Shown here piece after piece: positions 35,571 through 48,004 of a stretch of DNA of 64,000 nt. The DNA lies in contig OZ038437.1 of assembly GCA_964036275.1 (NCBI GenBank), forward strand, positions 16,958,090 through 17,022,089, written 5' to 3'. The notes under the pieces were generated by a model that saw only the letters and a program-made list of their open reading frames with translations, did not search any database and was not told the DNA's origin. This DNA comes from Litoditis marina (taxonomy: Eukaryota; Nematoda; Chromadorea; Rhabditida; Rhabditidae). Within the stretch, counting starts at the first letter, position 1. Every line of letters starts with the position of its first letter. The translations under genes were made by a program, and so were the position numbers.

Positions 35571-37610
35571 GTCGGATGACTCCAAATTCGATTGAAATAG
35601 CTTCTAATCGTATGTGAGCTGGATATTCAACTCTTTCAAATGTAATTTTCGAAAAGGTTGACATTTTGGCCCATGTTCAAGTTTGCGACGCCATGGCGTC
35701 GCAAAAAATCACGTTTTTCCACGTGAAAAGTCGGATGACTCCAAATTTAATTGAAATAGCTTCTAATCGTCTGTGAGCTGAACAATCAACTCTTTCAAAC
35801 GTAATTTTCGAAAAGGTTGACATTTTGGCCCATGTTCAAGTTTGCGACGCCATGGCGTCGCAAAAAATCACGTTTTTCCACGTGAAAAGTCGGATGACTC
35901 CAAATTCGACTGAAATAGCTTCCGATCGTATGTGAGCTGAACATTCAACTCTTTCAAACGTAGTTTTCGAAAAGGTTGACATTTTGGCCCATGTTCAAGT
36001 TTGCGACGCCATGGCGTCGCAAAAAATCACGTTTTTCCACGTGAAAAGTCGGATGACTCCAAATTCGATTGAAATAGCTTCTAATCGTATGTGAGCTGAA
36101 CATAAAACTCTTTCAAATGTAATTTTCGAAAAGGTTGACATTTTGGCCCATGTTCAAGTTTGCGACGACATGGCGTCGCAAAAAATCACGTTTTTCCACG
36201 TGAAAAGTAGGATGACTCCAAATTAAATTGAAATAGCTTCTAATCGTATGTGAGCTGAACAATCAACTCTTTCAAACGTAATTTTCGAAAAGGTTGACAT
36301 TTTAGCCCATGCTCAAGTTTGCGACGCCATGGCGTCGCAAAAAAATTACGTTTTTCCACGTGAAAAGTCGGATGACTCCAAATTCGATTGAAATAGCTTC
36401 TAACCGTATGTGAGCTGGATATTCAACTCTTTCAAATGTAATTTTCGAAAAGGTTGACATTTTGGCCCATGTTCAAGTTTGCGACGACATGGCGTCGCAA
36501 AAAAATCACGTTTTTCCACGTGAAAAGTCGGATGACTCCAAATTCGATTGAAATAGCTTCTAACCGTATGTGAGCTGGATATTCAACTCTTTCAAATGTA
36601 ATTTTCGAAAAGGTTGACATTTTGGCCCATGTTCAAGTTTGCGACGCCATGGCGTCGCAAAAAATCACGTTTTTCCACGTGAAAAGTCGGATGACTCCAA
36701 ATTTAATTGAAATAGCTTCTAATCGTCTGTGAGCTGAACAATCAACTCTTTCAAACGTAATTTTCGAAAAGGTTGACATTTTGGCCCATGTTCAAGTTTG
36801 CGACGCCATGGCGTCGCAAAAAATCACGTTTTTCCACGTGAAAAGTCGGATGACTCCAAATTCGACTGAAATAGCTTCCGATCGTATGTGAGCTGAACAT
36901 TCAACTCTTTCAAACGTAGTTTTCGAAAAGGTTGACATTTTGGCCCATGTTCAAATTTGCGACGCCATGGCGTCGCAAAAAATCACGTTTTTCCACGTGA
37001 AAAGTCGGATGACTCCAAATTCGATTGAAATAGCTTCTAATCGTATGTGAGCTGAACATAAAACTCTTTCAAATGTAATTTTCGAAAAGGTTGACATTTT
37101 GGCCCATGTTCAAGTTTGCGACGACATGGCGTCGCAAAAAATCACGTTTTTCCACGTGAAAAGTAGGATGACTCCAAATTAAATTGAAATAGCTTCTAAT
37201 CGTATGTGAGCTGAACAATCAACTCTTTCAAACGTAATTTTCGAAAAGGTTGACATTTTAGCCCATGCTCAAGTTTGCGACGCCATGGCGTCGCAAAAAA
37301 ATTACGTTTTTCCACGTGAAAAGTCGGATGACTCCAAATTCGATTGAAATAGCTTCTAACCGTATGTGAGCTGGATATTCAACTCTTTCAAATGTAATTT
37401 TCGAAAAGGTTGACATTTTGGGCCATGTTCAAGTTTGCGACGACATGGCGTCGCAAAAAAATCACGTTTTTCCACGTGAAAAGTCGGATGACTCCAAATT
37501 CGATTGAAATAGCTTCTAACCGTATGTGAGCTGGATATTCAACTCTTTCAAATGTAATTTTCGAAAAGGTTGACATTTTGGCCCATGTTCAAGTTTGCGA
37601 CGCCATGGCG
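35571..37610. repeat. 6-monomer higher-order repeat, 956 bp, two tandem copies
   Basis: TCGTCTGTGAGC marks 35771 and 36727 (956 apart). Each unit holds a TTAATTG/Q, a CGACTG CGAT unit with GTAGTTTTCG, an AA unit, a CGACATGG unit with GTAGG, an AAATTAAATTG/Q unit with TTTTAGCCCATGCTC, and G units with A7. Copies differ by CAAATTTGCG versus CAAGTTTGCG, and TTTTGGGCCATG (37417) versus TTTTGGCCCATG. Six monomers plus 2 bp. Confidence 0.88.
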
Positions 37611-40600
37611 TCGCAAAAAAATCACGTTTTTAAACGTGAAAAGTCGGATGACTCCAAATTCGATTGAAATAGCTTCTAACCGTATGTGAGCTGGATATTC
37701 AACTCTTTCAAATGTAATTTTCGAAAAGGTTGACATTTTGGCCCATGTTCAAGTTTGCGACGACATGGCGTCGCAAAAAATCACGTTTTTCCACGTGAAA
37801 AGTAGGATGACTCCAAATTCGATTGAAATAGCTTCTAACCGTATGTGAGCTGAATATTCAACTCTTTCAAATGTAATTTTCGAAAAGGTTGACATTTTGG
37901 CCCATGTTCAAGTTTGCGACGCCATGGCGTCGCAAAAAATCACGTTTTCCCACGTGAAAAGTCGGATGACTCCAAATTTAATTGAAATAGCTTCTAATCG
38001 TATGTGAGCTGAGCATTCAACTCTTTCAAACGTAATTTTCGAAAAGGTTGACATTTTGGCCCATGTTCAAGTTTGCGACGCCATGGCGTCGCAAAAAATC
38101 ACGTTTTTCCACGTGAAAAGTCGGATGACTCCAAATTCGATTGAAATAGCTTCTAATCGTATGTGAGCTGGATATTCAACTCTTTCAAATGTAATTTTCG
38201 AAAAGGTTGACATTTTGGCCCATGTTCAAGTTTGCGACGCCATGGCGTCGCAAAAAATCACGTTTTTCCACGTGAAAAGTCGGATGACTCCAAATTCGAT
38301 TGAAATAGCTTCTAATCGTATGTGAGCTGAGCATTCAACTCTTTCAAACGTAATTTTCGAAAAGGTTGACATTTTGGCCCATGTTCAAGTTTGCGACGCC
38401 ATGGCGTCGCAAAAAATCACGTTTTTCCACGTGAAAAGTCGGATGACTCCAAATTCGATTGAAATAGCTTCTAATCGTATGTGAGCTGGATATTCAACTC
38501 TTTCAAATGTAGTTTTCGAAAAGGTTGACATTTTGGCCCATGTTCAAGTTTGCGACGCCATGGCGTCGCAAAAAATCACGTTTTCCCACGTGAAAAGTCG
38601 GATGACTCCAAATTTAATTGAAATAGCTTCTAATCGTATGTGAGCTGAGCATTCAACTCTTTCAAACGTAATTTTCGAAAAGGTTGACATTTTGGCCCAT
38701 GTTCAAGTTTGCGACGCCATGGCGTCGCAAAAAATCACGTTTTTCTACGTGAAAAGTCGGATGACTCCAAATTCGATTGAAATAGCTTCTAATCGTATGT
38801 GAGCTGGATATTCAACTCTTTCAAATGTAATTTTCGAAAAGGTTGACATTTTGGCCCATGTTCAAGTTTGCGACGCCATGGCGTCGCAAAAAATCACGTT
38901 TTTCCACGTGAAAAGTCGGATGACTCCAAATTTAATTGAAATAGCTTCTAATCGTCTGTGAGCTGAACAATCAACTCTTTCAAACGTAATTTTCGAAAAG
39001 GTTGACATTTTGGCCCATGTTCAAGTTTGCGACGCCATGGCGTCGCAAAAAATCACGTTTTTCCACGTGAAAAGTCGGATGACTCCAAATTCGACTGAAA
39101 TAGCTTCCGATCGTATGTGAGCTGAACATTCAACTCTTTCAAACGTAGTTTTCGAAAAGGTTGACATTTTGGCCCATGTTCAAGTTTGCGACGCCATGGC
39201 GTCGCAAAAAATCACGTTTTTCCACGTGAAAAGTCGGATGACTCCAAATTCGATTGAAATAGCTTCTAATCGTATGTGAGCTGAACATAAAACTCTTTCA
39301 AATGTAATTTTCGAAAAGGTTGACATTTTGGCCCATGTTCAAGTTTGCGACGACATGGCGTCGCAAAAAATCACGTTTTTCCACGTGAAAAGTAGGATGA
39401 CTCCAAATTAAATTGAAATAGCTTCTAATCGTATGTGAGCTGAACAATCAACTCTTTCAAACGTAATTTTCGAAAAGGTTGACATTTTGGCCCATGTTCA
39501 AGTTTGCGACGCCATGGCGTCGCAAAAAATCACGTTTTTCCACGTGAAAAGTCGGATGACTCCAAATTCAAGTGAAATAGCTTCTAATCGTTGTGAGCTG
39601 GATATTCAACTCTTTCAAACGTAATTTTCGAAAAGGTTGACATTTTGGCCCATGTTCAAGTTTGCGACGCCATGGCGTCGCAAAAAATCACGTTTTTCCA
39701 CGTGAATAGTCGGATGGCTCTAAATTCGATTGAAATAGCTTCTAATCGTATGTGAGCTAAATATTCAACTCTTTCAAACGTAATTTTCGAAAAGGTTGAC
39801 ATTTTGGCCCATGTTCAAGTTTGCGACGCCATGGCGTCGCAAAAAATCACGTTTTTCCACGTGAAAAGTCGGATGACTCCAAATTAAATTGAAATAGCTT
39901 CTAATCGTATGTGAGCTGAACAATCAACTCTTTCAAACGTAATTTTCGAAAAGGTTGACATTTTAGCCCATGCTCAAGTTTGCGACGCCATGGCGTCGCA
40001 AAAAAATCACGTTTTTCCACGTGAAAAGTCGGATGACTCCAAATTCGATTGAAATAGCTTCTAACCGTATGTGAGCTGGATATTCAACTCTTTCAAATGT
40101 AATTTTCGAAAAGGTTGACATTTTGGCCCATGTTCAAGTTTGCGACGCCATGGCGTCGCAAAAAAATCACGTTTTTCCACGTGAAAAGTCGGATGACTCC
40201 AAATTCGATTGAAATAGCTTCTAACCGTATGTGAGCTGGATATTCAACTCTTTCAAATGTAATTTTCGAAAAGGTTGACATTTTGGCCCATGTTCAAGTT
40301 TGCGACGACATGGCGTCGCAAAAAATCACGTTTTTCCACGTGAAAAGTAGGATGACTCCAAATTCGATTGAAATAGCTTCTAACCGTATGTGAGCTGAAC
40401 ATTCAACTCTTTCAAACGTAGTTTTCGAAAAGGTTGACATTTTGGCCCATGTTCAAGTTTGCGACGCCATGGCGACGCAAAAAATCACGTTTTTCCACGT
40501 GAAAAGTCGGATGACTCCAAATTTAATTGAAATAGCTTCTAATCGTATGTGAGCTGAACAATCAACTCTTTCAAACGTAATTTTCGAAAAGGTTGACATT

Positions 40601-40880
40601 TTGGCCCATGTTCAAGTTTGCGACGCCATGGCGTCGCAAAAAATCACGTTTTTCCACGTGAAAAGTCGGATGACTCCAAATTCGATTGAAATAGCTTCTA
40701 ATCGTATGTGAGCTGGATATTCAACTCTTTCAAATGTAATTTTCGAAAAGGTTGACATTTTGGCCCATGTTCAAGTTTGCGACGCCATGGCGTCGCAAAA
40801 AATCACGTTTTTCCACGTGAAAAGTCGGATGACTCCAAATTCGATTGAAATAGCTTCTAATCGTATGTGAGCTGGATATT
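37611..40880. repeat. Mixed R/G monomers and a third partial 6-mer copy
   Basis: Between 37900 and 38900, TTAATTG/R and G units alternate, with TTTTTCTACGTG at 38741. From about 38940 to 39480 the 6-mer is partly repeated (TCGTCTGTGAGC at 38956, offset 2229 from 36727). It is then interrupted by a TCAAGTG/CGTTGTGAGC unit joined to a G end (39568-39610) and by GGCTCTAAATTCG (39717). It resumes with TTTTAGCCCATGCTC (39961) and A7 G units. One palindrome reads ATGGCGACGC (40470). Confidence 0.8.
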
Positions 40881-42440
40881 CAACTCTTTCAAATGTAATT
40901 TTCGAAAAGGTTGACATTTTGGCCCATGTTCAAGTTTGCGACGCCATGGCGTCGCAAAAAATCACGTTTTTCCACGTGAAAAGTCGGATGACTCCAAATT
41001 CGATTGAAATAGCTTCTAATCGTATGTGAGCTAAACATTCAACTCTTTCAAATGTAATTTTCGAAAAGGTTGACGTTTTGGCCCATGTTCAAGTTTGCGA
41101 CGCCATGGCGTCGCAAAAAATCACGTTTTTCCACGTGAAAAGTCGGATGACTCCAAATGCGATTGAAATAGCTCCCGATCGTATGTGAGCTGAACATAAA
41201 ACTCTTTCAAATGTAATTTTCGAAAAGGTTGACGTTTTGGCCCATGTTCAAGTTTGCGACGCCATGGCGTCGCAAAAAATCACGTTTTCCCACGTGAAAA
41301 GTCGGATGACTCCAAATTTAATTGAAATAGCTTCTAATCGTATGTGAGCTGAGCATTCAACTCTTTCAAACGTAATTTTCGAAAAGGTTGACATTTTGGC
41401 CCATGTTCAAGTTTGCGACGCCATGGCGTCGCAAAAAATCACGTTTTTCCACGTGAAAAGTCGGATGACTCCAAATTCGATTGAAATAGCTTCTAATCGT
41501 ATGTGAGCTGGATATTCAACTCTTTCAAATGTAATTTTCGAAAAGGTTGACATTTTGGCCCATGTTCAAGTTTGCGACGCCATGGCGTCGCAAAAAATCA
41601 CGTTTTTCCACGTGAAAAGTCGGATGACTCCAAATTCGATTGAAATAGCTTCCGATCGTATGTGAGCTGAACATTCAACTCTTTCAAACGTAGTTTTCGA
41701 AAAGGTTGACATTTTGGCCCATGTTCAAGTTTGCGACGCCATGGCGTCGCAAAAAAGCACGTTTTTCCACGTGAAAAGTCGGATGACTCCAAATTCGATT
41801 GAAATAGCTTCTAATCGTATGTGAGCTAAACATTCAACTCTTTCAAACGTAATTTTCGAAAAGGTTGACATTTCGGCCCATGTTCAAATTTGCGACGCCA
41901 TGGCGTCGCAAAAAATCACGTTTTTCCACGTGAAAAGTCGGATGACTCCAAATGCGATTGAAATAGCTCCCGATCGTATGTGAGCTGAACATAAAACTCT
42001 TTCAAATGTAATTTTCGAAAAGGTTGACGTTTTGGCCCATGTTCAAGTTTGCGACGCCATGGCGTCGCAAAAAATCACGTTTTTCCACGTGAAAAGTCGG
42101 ATGACTCCAAATTTAATTGAAATAGCTTCTAATCGTATGTGAGCTGAACAATCAACTCTTTCAAACGTAATTTTCGAAAAGGTTGACATTTTGGCCCATG
42201 TTCAAGTTTGCGACGCCATGGCGTCGCAAAAAATCACGTTTTTCCACGTGAAAAGTCGGATGACTCCAAATTCGATTGAAATAGCTTCTAATCGTATGTG
42301 AGCTGGATATTCAACTCTTTCAAATGTAATTTTCGAAAAGGTTGACATTTTGGCCCATGTTCAAGTTTGCGACGCCATGGCGTCGCAAAAAAGCACGTTT
42401 TTCCACGTGAAAAGTCGGATGACTCCAAATTTAATTGAAA
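40881..42440. repeat. Dispersed duplication, offset 4451, copy 1
   Basis: Matches 45331-46890. Markers are the GAGCTAAAC unit with TTGACGTTTTGG (41031 and 45482), AAATGCGATTG/AA units, TTTTCCCACGTG with TTAATTG/R, G, a CGAT unit with GTAGTTTTCG, AAAAAAGCACG (41753 and 46204) and a K unit with ACATTTCGG. The copy at 46270 has AAAATTCAACTCGTTC where this one has AAACATTCAACTCTTTC. Confidence 0.85.
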
Positions 42441-43990
42441 TAGCTTCTAATCGTATGTGAGCTGAGCATTCAACTCTTTCAAACGTAATTTTCGAAAAGG
42501 TTGACATTTTGGCCCATGTTCAAGTTTGCGACGCCATGGAGTCGCAAAAAATCAAGTTTTTCCACGTGAAAAGTCGGATGACTCCAAATTCGATTGAAAT
42601 AGCTTCCAATCGTATATAAGCTGAACATTTAACTCTTTCAAATGTAATTTTCGAAAAGGTTGACATTTTGGCTCATGTCCAAGTTTGCGACGCCATGGCG
42701 TCGCAAAAAAGCAAGTTTTTCCACGTGAAAAGTCGGATGACTCCAAATTCGATTGAAATAGCTTCTAACCGTATGTGAGCTGAATATTCAACTCTTTCAA
42801 ATGTAATTTTCGAAAAGGTTGACATTTTGGCCCATGTTCAAGTTTGCGACGCCATGGCGTCGCAAAAAATCACGTTTTCCCACGTGAGAAGTCGGATGAC
42901 TCCAAATTTAATTGAAATAGCTTCTAATCGTATGTGAGCTGAGCATTCAACTCTTTCAAGCGTAATTTTCAAAAAGGTTGACATTTTGGCCCATGTTCAA
43001 GTTTGCGACGCCATGGCGTCGCAAAAAATCACGTTTTTCCACGTGAAAAGTCGGATGACTCCAAATTTAATTGAAATAGCTTCTAATCGTATGTGAGCTG
43101 AGCATTCAACTCTTTCAAACGTAATTTTCGAAAAGGTTGACATTTTGGCCCATGTTCAAGTTTGCGACGCCATGGCGTCGCAAAAAATCACGTTTTTCCA
43201 CGTGAAAAGTCGGATGACTCCAAATTCGATTGAAATAGCTTCTAATCGTATGTGAGCTGGATATTCAACTCTTTCAAATGTAATTTTCGAAAAGGTTGAC
43301 ATTTTGGCCCATGTTCAAGTTTGCGACGCCATGGCGTCGCAAAAAATCACGTTTTTCCACGTGAAAAGTCGGATGACTCCAAATTCGATTGAAATAGCTT
43401 CTAATCGTATGTGAGCTGAGCATTCAACTCTTTCAAACGTAATTTTCGAAAAGGTTGACATTTTGGCCCATGTTCAAGTTTGCGACGCCATGGCGTCGCA
43501 AAAAATCACGTTTTTCCACGTGAAAAGTCGGATGACTCCAAATTCGATTGAAATAGCTTCTAATCGTATGTGAGCTGGATATTCAACTCTTTCAAATGTA
43601 ATTTTCGAAAAGGTTGACATTTTGGCCCATGTTCAAGTTTGCGACGCCATGGCGTTGCAAAAAATCACGTTTTTCCACGTGAAAAGTCGGATGACTCCAA
43701 ATTCGATTGAAATAGCTTCCAATCGTATATACGCTGAACATTTAACTCTTTCAAATGTAATTTTCGAAAAGGTTGACATTTTGGCTCATGTCCAAGTTTG
43801 CGACGCCATGGCGTCGCAAAAAAACACGTTTTTCCACGTGAAAAGTCGGATGACTCCAAATTCGATTGAAATAGCTTCTAACCGTATGTGAGCTGAATAT
43901 TCAACTCTTTCAAATGTAATTTTCGAAAAGGTTGACATTTTGGCCCATGTTCAAGTTTGCGACGCCATGGCGTCGCAAAAAATCACGTTT
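42441..43990. repeat. Dispersed duplication, offset 5564-5725, copy 1
   Basis: Matches about 48005-49710. Markers are ATGGAGTCGC with ATCAAG (42540 and 48104), L units with CAATCGTATATAAGC, GTGAGAAGTCGG (42885 and 48449), CAAGCGTAATTTTCAAAAAGG (42957 and 48521), GCGTTGC (43653 and 49378) and AAAAAAACACG. The later copy has one extra G monomer with TTTTCAAAAAGG near 49010. TATATACGCTG at 43727 is private to this copy and allows an 89-codon reading frame on the + strand, not a gene. Confidence 0.82.
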
Positions 43991-45462
43991 TTCCACGTGA
44001 AAAGTCGGATGACTCCAAATTCGATTGAAATAGCTTCCAATCGTATATAAGCTGAACATTTAACTCTTTCAAATGTAATTTTCGAAAAGGTTGACATTTT
44101 GGCTCATGTCCAAGTTTGCGACGCCATGGCGTCGCAAAAAAGCACGTTTTTCCACGTGAAAAGTCGGATGACTCCAAATTCGATTGAAATAGCTTCTAAC
44201 CGTATGTGAGCTGAATATTCAACTCTTTCAAATGTAATTTTCGAAAAGGTTGACATTTTGGCCCATGTTCAAGTTTGCGACGCCATGGCGTCGCAAAAAA
44301 TCACGTTTTTCCACGTGAAAAGTCGGATGACTCCAAATTCGATTGAAATAGCTTCCAATCGTATATAAGCTGAACATTTAACTCTTTCAAATGTAATTTT
44401 CGAAAAGGTTGACATTTTGGCCCATGTTCAAGTTTGCGACGCCATGGCGTCGCAAAAAATCACGTTTTCCCACGTGAGAAGTCGGATGACTCCAAATTTA
44501 ATTGAAATAGCTTCTAATCGTATGTGAGCATAGCATTCAACTCTTTCAAACGTAATTTTCGAAAAGGTTGACATTTTGGCCCATGTTCAAGTTTGCGACG
44601 CCATGGCGTCGCAAAAAAGCACGTTTTTCCACGTGAAAAGTCGGATGACTCCAAATTTAATTGAAATAGCTTCTAATCGTATGTGAGCTGAGCATTCAAC
44701 TCTTTCAAACGTAATTTTCGAAAAGGTTGACATTTTGGCCCATGTTCAAGTTTGCGACGCCATGGCGTCGCAAAAAATCACGTTTTTCCACGTGAAAAGT
44801 CGGATGACTCCAAATTCGATTGAAATAGCTTCTAATCGTATGTGAGCTGGATATTCAACTCTTTCAAATGTAATTTTCGTAAAGGTTGACTTTTTGTCCC
44901 ATGTTCAAGTTTGCGACGCCATGGCGTCGCAAAAAATCACGTTTTTCCACGTGAAAAGTCGGATGACTCCAAATTCGACTGAAATAGCTTCCGATCGTAT
45001 GTGAGCTGAACATTCAACTCTTTCAAACGTAGTTTTCGAAAAGGTTGACATTTTGGCCCATGTTCAAGTTTGCGACGCCATGGCGTCGCAAAAAATCACG
45101 TTTTTCCACGTGAAAAGTCGGATGACTCCAAATTTAATTGAAATAGCTTCTAATCGTATGTGAGCTGAACAATCAACTCTTTCAAACGTAATTTTCGAAA
45201 AGGTTGACATTTTGGCCCATGTTCAAGTTTGCGACGCCATGGCGTCGCAAAAAATCACGTTTTTCCACGTGAAATGTCGGATGACTCCAAATTCGATTGA
45301 AATAGCTTCTAATCGTATGTGAGCTGGATATTCAACTCTTTCAAATGTAATTTTCGAAAAGTTGACATTTTGGCCCATGTTCAAGTTTGCGACGCCATGG
45401 CGTCGCAAAAAATCACGTTTTTCCACGTGAAAAGTCGGATGACTCCAAATTCGATTGAAATA
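43430..45462. repeat. Dispersed duplication, offset 8426, copy 1
   Basis: Matches 51856-53888, about 2.0 kb. Rare shared marks are GAGCATAGCATTC (44527 and 52953), TTTTCGTAAAGG followed by TGACTTTTTGTCCC (44875 and 53301), and the one-base deletion CGAAAAGTTGAC (45354 and 53780). Differences are few: TATATACGC versus TATATAAGC, and GTGAAATGTCGG (45270) versus GTGAAAAGTCGG. It overlaps the previous block because the same monomers took part in more than one duplication. Confidence 0.85.
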
Positions 45463-46890
45463 GCTTCTAATCGTATGTGAGCTAAACATTCAACTCTTTC
45501 AAATGTAATTTTCGAAAAGGTTGACGTTTTGGCCCATGTTCAAGTTTGCGACGCCATGGCGTCGCAAAAAATCACGTTTTTCCACGTGAAAAGTCGGATG
45601 ACTCCAAATGCGATTGAAATAGCTCCCGATCGTATGTGAGCTGAACATAAAACTCTTTCAAATGTAATTTTCGAAAAGGTTGACGTTTTGGCCCATGTTC
45701 AAGTTTGCGACGCCATGGCGTCGCAAAAAATCACGTTTTCCCACGTGAAAAGTCGGATGACTCCAAATTTAATTGAAATAGCTTCTAATCGTATGTGAGC
45801 TGAGCATTCAACTCTTTCAAACGTAATTTTCGAAAAGGTTGACATTTTGGCCCATGTTCAAGTTTGCGACGCCATGGCGTCGCAAAAAATCACGTTTTTC
45901 CACGTGAAAAGTCGGATGACTCCAAATTCGATTGAAATAGCTTCTAATCGTATGTGAGCTGGATATTCAACTCTTTCAAATGTAATTTTCGAAAAGGTTG
46001 ACATTTTGGCCCATGTTCAAGTTTGCGACGCCATGGCGTCGCAAAAAATCACGTTTTTCCACGTGAAAAGTCGGATGACTCCAAATTCGATTGAAATAGC
46101 TTCCGATCGTATGTGAGCTGAACATTCAACTCTTTCAAACGTAGTTTTCGAAAAGGTTGACATTTTGGCCCATGTTCAAGTTTGCGACGCCATGGCGTCG
46201 CAAAAAAGCACGTTTTTCCACGTGAAAAGTCGGATGACTCCAAATTCGATTGAAATAGCTTCTAATCGTATGTGAGCTAAAAATTCAACTCGTTCAAACG
46301 TAATTTTCGAAAAGGTTGACATTTCGGCCCATGTTCAAATTTGCGACGCCATGGCGTCGCAAAAAATCACGTTTTTCCACGTGAAAAGTCGGATGACTCC
46401 AAATGCGATTGAAATAGCTCCCGATCGTATGTGAGCTGAACATAAAACTCTTTCAAATGTAATTTTCGAAAAGGTTGACGTTTTGGCCCATGTTCAAGTT
46501 TGCGACGCCATGGCGTCGCAAAAAATCACGTTTTTCCACGTGAAAAGTCGGATGACTCCAAATTTAATTGAAATAGCTTCTAATCGTATGTGAGCTGAAC
46601 AATCAACTCTTTCAAACGTAATTTTCGAAAAGGTTGACATTTTGGCCCATGTTCAAGTTTGCGACGCCATGGCGTCGCAAAAAATCACGTTTTTCCACGT
46701 GAAAAGTCGGATGACTCCAAATTCGATTGAAATAGCTTCTAATCGTATGTGAGCTGGATATTCAACTCTTTCAAATGTAATTTTCGAAAAGGTTGACATT
46801 TTGGCCCATGTTCAAGTTTGCGACGCCATGGCGTCGCAAAAAAGCACGTTTTTCCACGTGAAAAGTCGGATGACTCCAAATTTAATTGAA
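45331..46890. repeat. Dispersed duplication, offset 4451, copy 2
   Basis: Partner of 40881-42440, with the same monomer order. It ends where a TTAATTG unit switches mid-monomer to an L unit (46880-46925), a visible exchange point. Confidence 0.83.
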
Positions 46891-48004
46891 ATAGCTTCTA
46901 ATCGTATATAAGCTGAACATTTAACTCTTTCAAATGTAATTTTCGAAAAGGTTGACATTTTGGCTCATGTCCAAGTTTGCGACGCCATGGCGTCGCAAAA
47001 AAGCACGTTTTTCCACGTGAAAAGTCGGATGACTCCAAATTCGATTGAAATAGCTTCCAATCGTATATAAGCTGAACATTTAACTCTTTCAAATGTAATT
47101 TTCGAAAAGGTTGACATTTTGGCTCATGTCCAAGTTTGCGACGCCATGGCGTCGCAAAAAAGCACGTTTTTCCACGTGAAAAGTCGGATGACTCCAAATT
47201 CGATTGAAATAGCTTCTAACCGTATGTGAGCTGAATATTCAACTCTTTCTAATGTAATTTTCGAAAAGGTTGACATTTTGGCCCATGTTCAAGTTTGCGA
47301 CGCCATGGCGTCGCAAAAAATCACGTTTTCCCACGTGAGAAGTCGGATGACTCCAAATTTAATTGAAATAGCTTCTAATCGTATGTGAGCTGAGCATTCA
47401 ACTCTTTCAAGCGTAATTTTCAAAAAGGTTGACATTTTGGCCCATGTTCAAGTTTGCGACGCCATGGCGTCGCAAAAAATCACGTTTTTCCACGTGAAAA
47501 GTCGGATGACTCCAAATTTAATTGAAATAGCTTCTAATCGTATGTGAGCTGAGCATTCAACTCTTTCAAACGTAATTTTCGAAAAGGTTGACATTTTGGC
47601 CCATGTTCAAGTTTGCGACGCCATGGCGTCGCAAAAAATCACGTTTTTCCACGTGAAAAGTCGGATGACTCCAAATTCGATTGAAATAGCTTCTAATCGT
47701 ATGTGAGCTGGATATTCAACTCTTTCAAATGTAATTTTCGAAAAGGTTGACATTTTGGCCCATGTTCAAGTTTGCGACGCCATGGCGTCGCAAAAAATCA
47801 CGTTTTTCCACGTGAAAAGTCGGATGACTCCAAATTCGATTGAAATAGCTTCTAATCGTATGTGAGCTGGATATTCAACTCTTTCAAATGTAATTTTCGA
47901 AAAGGTTGACATTTTGGCCCAGGTTCAAGTTTGCGACGCCATGGCGTCGCAAAAAAGCACGTTTTTCCACGTGAAAAGTCGGATGACTCCAAATTTAATT
48001 GAAA
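46891..48004. repeat. Tandem L monomers and a third GTGAGAAG block
   Basis: Two L units (CAATCGTATATAAGC/GAACATTT, GGCTCATGTCC, AAAAAAGCACG) lie in direct tandem at 46900-47200. Because L units lack the usual TGA in that frame, the longest open frame of the window (99 codons, minus strand, 46898-47197) falls here; it is satellite sequence. A third copy of the GTGAGAAGTCGG / CAAGCG block follows at 47200-47760. CCCAGGTTCAAG at 47918 is a private change. Confidence 0.82.

Noticed and set aside
43622..43891. 89-codon open frame on the plus strand
   Set aside because: It exists because one L unit has TATATACGC instead of TATATAAGC, which removes a stop. A single base change in a satellite copy does not make a gene.
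46898..47197. 99-codon open frame on the minus strand, and similar 60-90 codon frames throughout
   Set aside because: The unit is 3 x 53 bp, so any frame lacking a stop in one monomer runs into the next. The predicted peptides are translations of the same satellite sequence in different frames, without start-site signals, domains or coding bias. They are shadows of the repeat, not genes.
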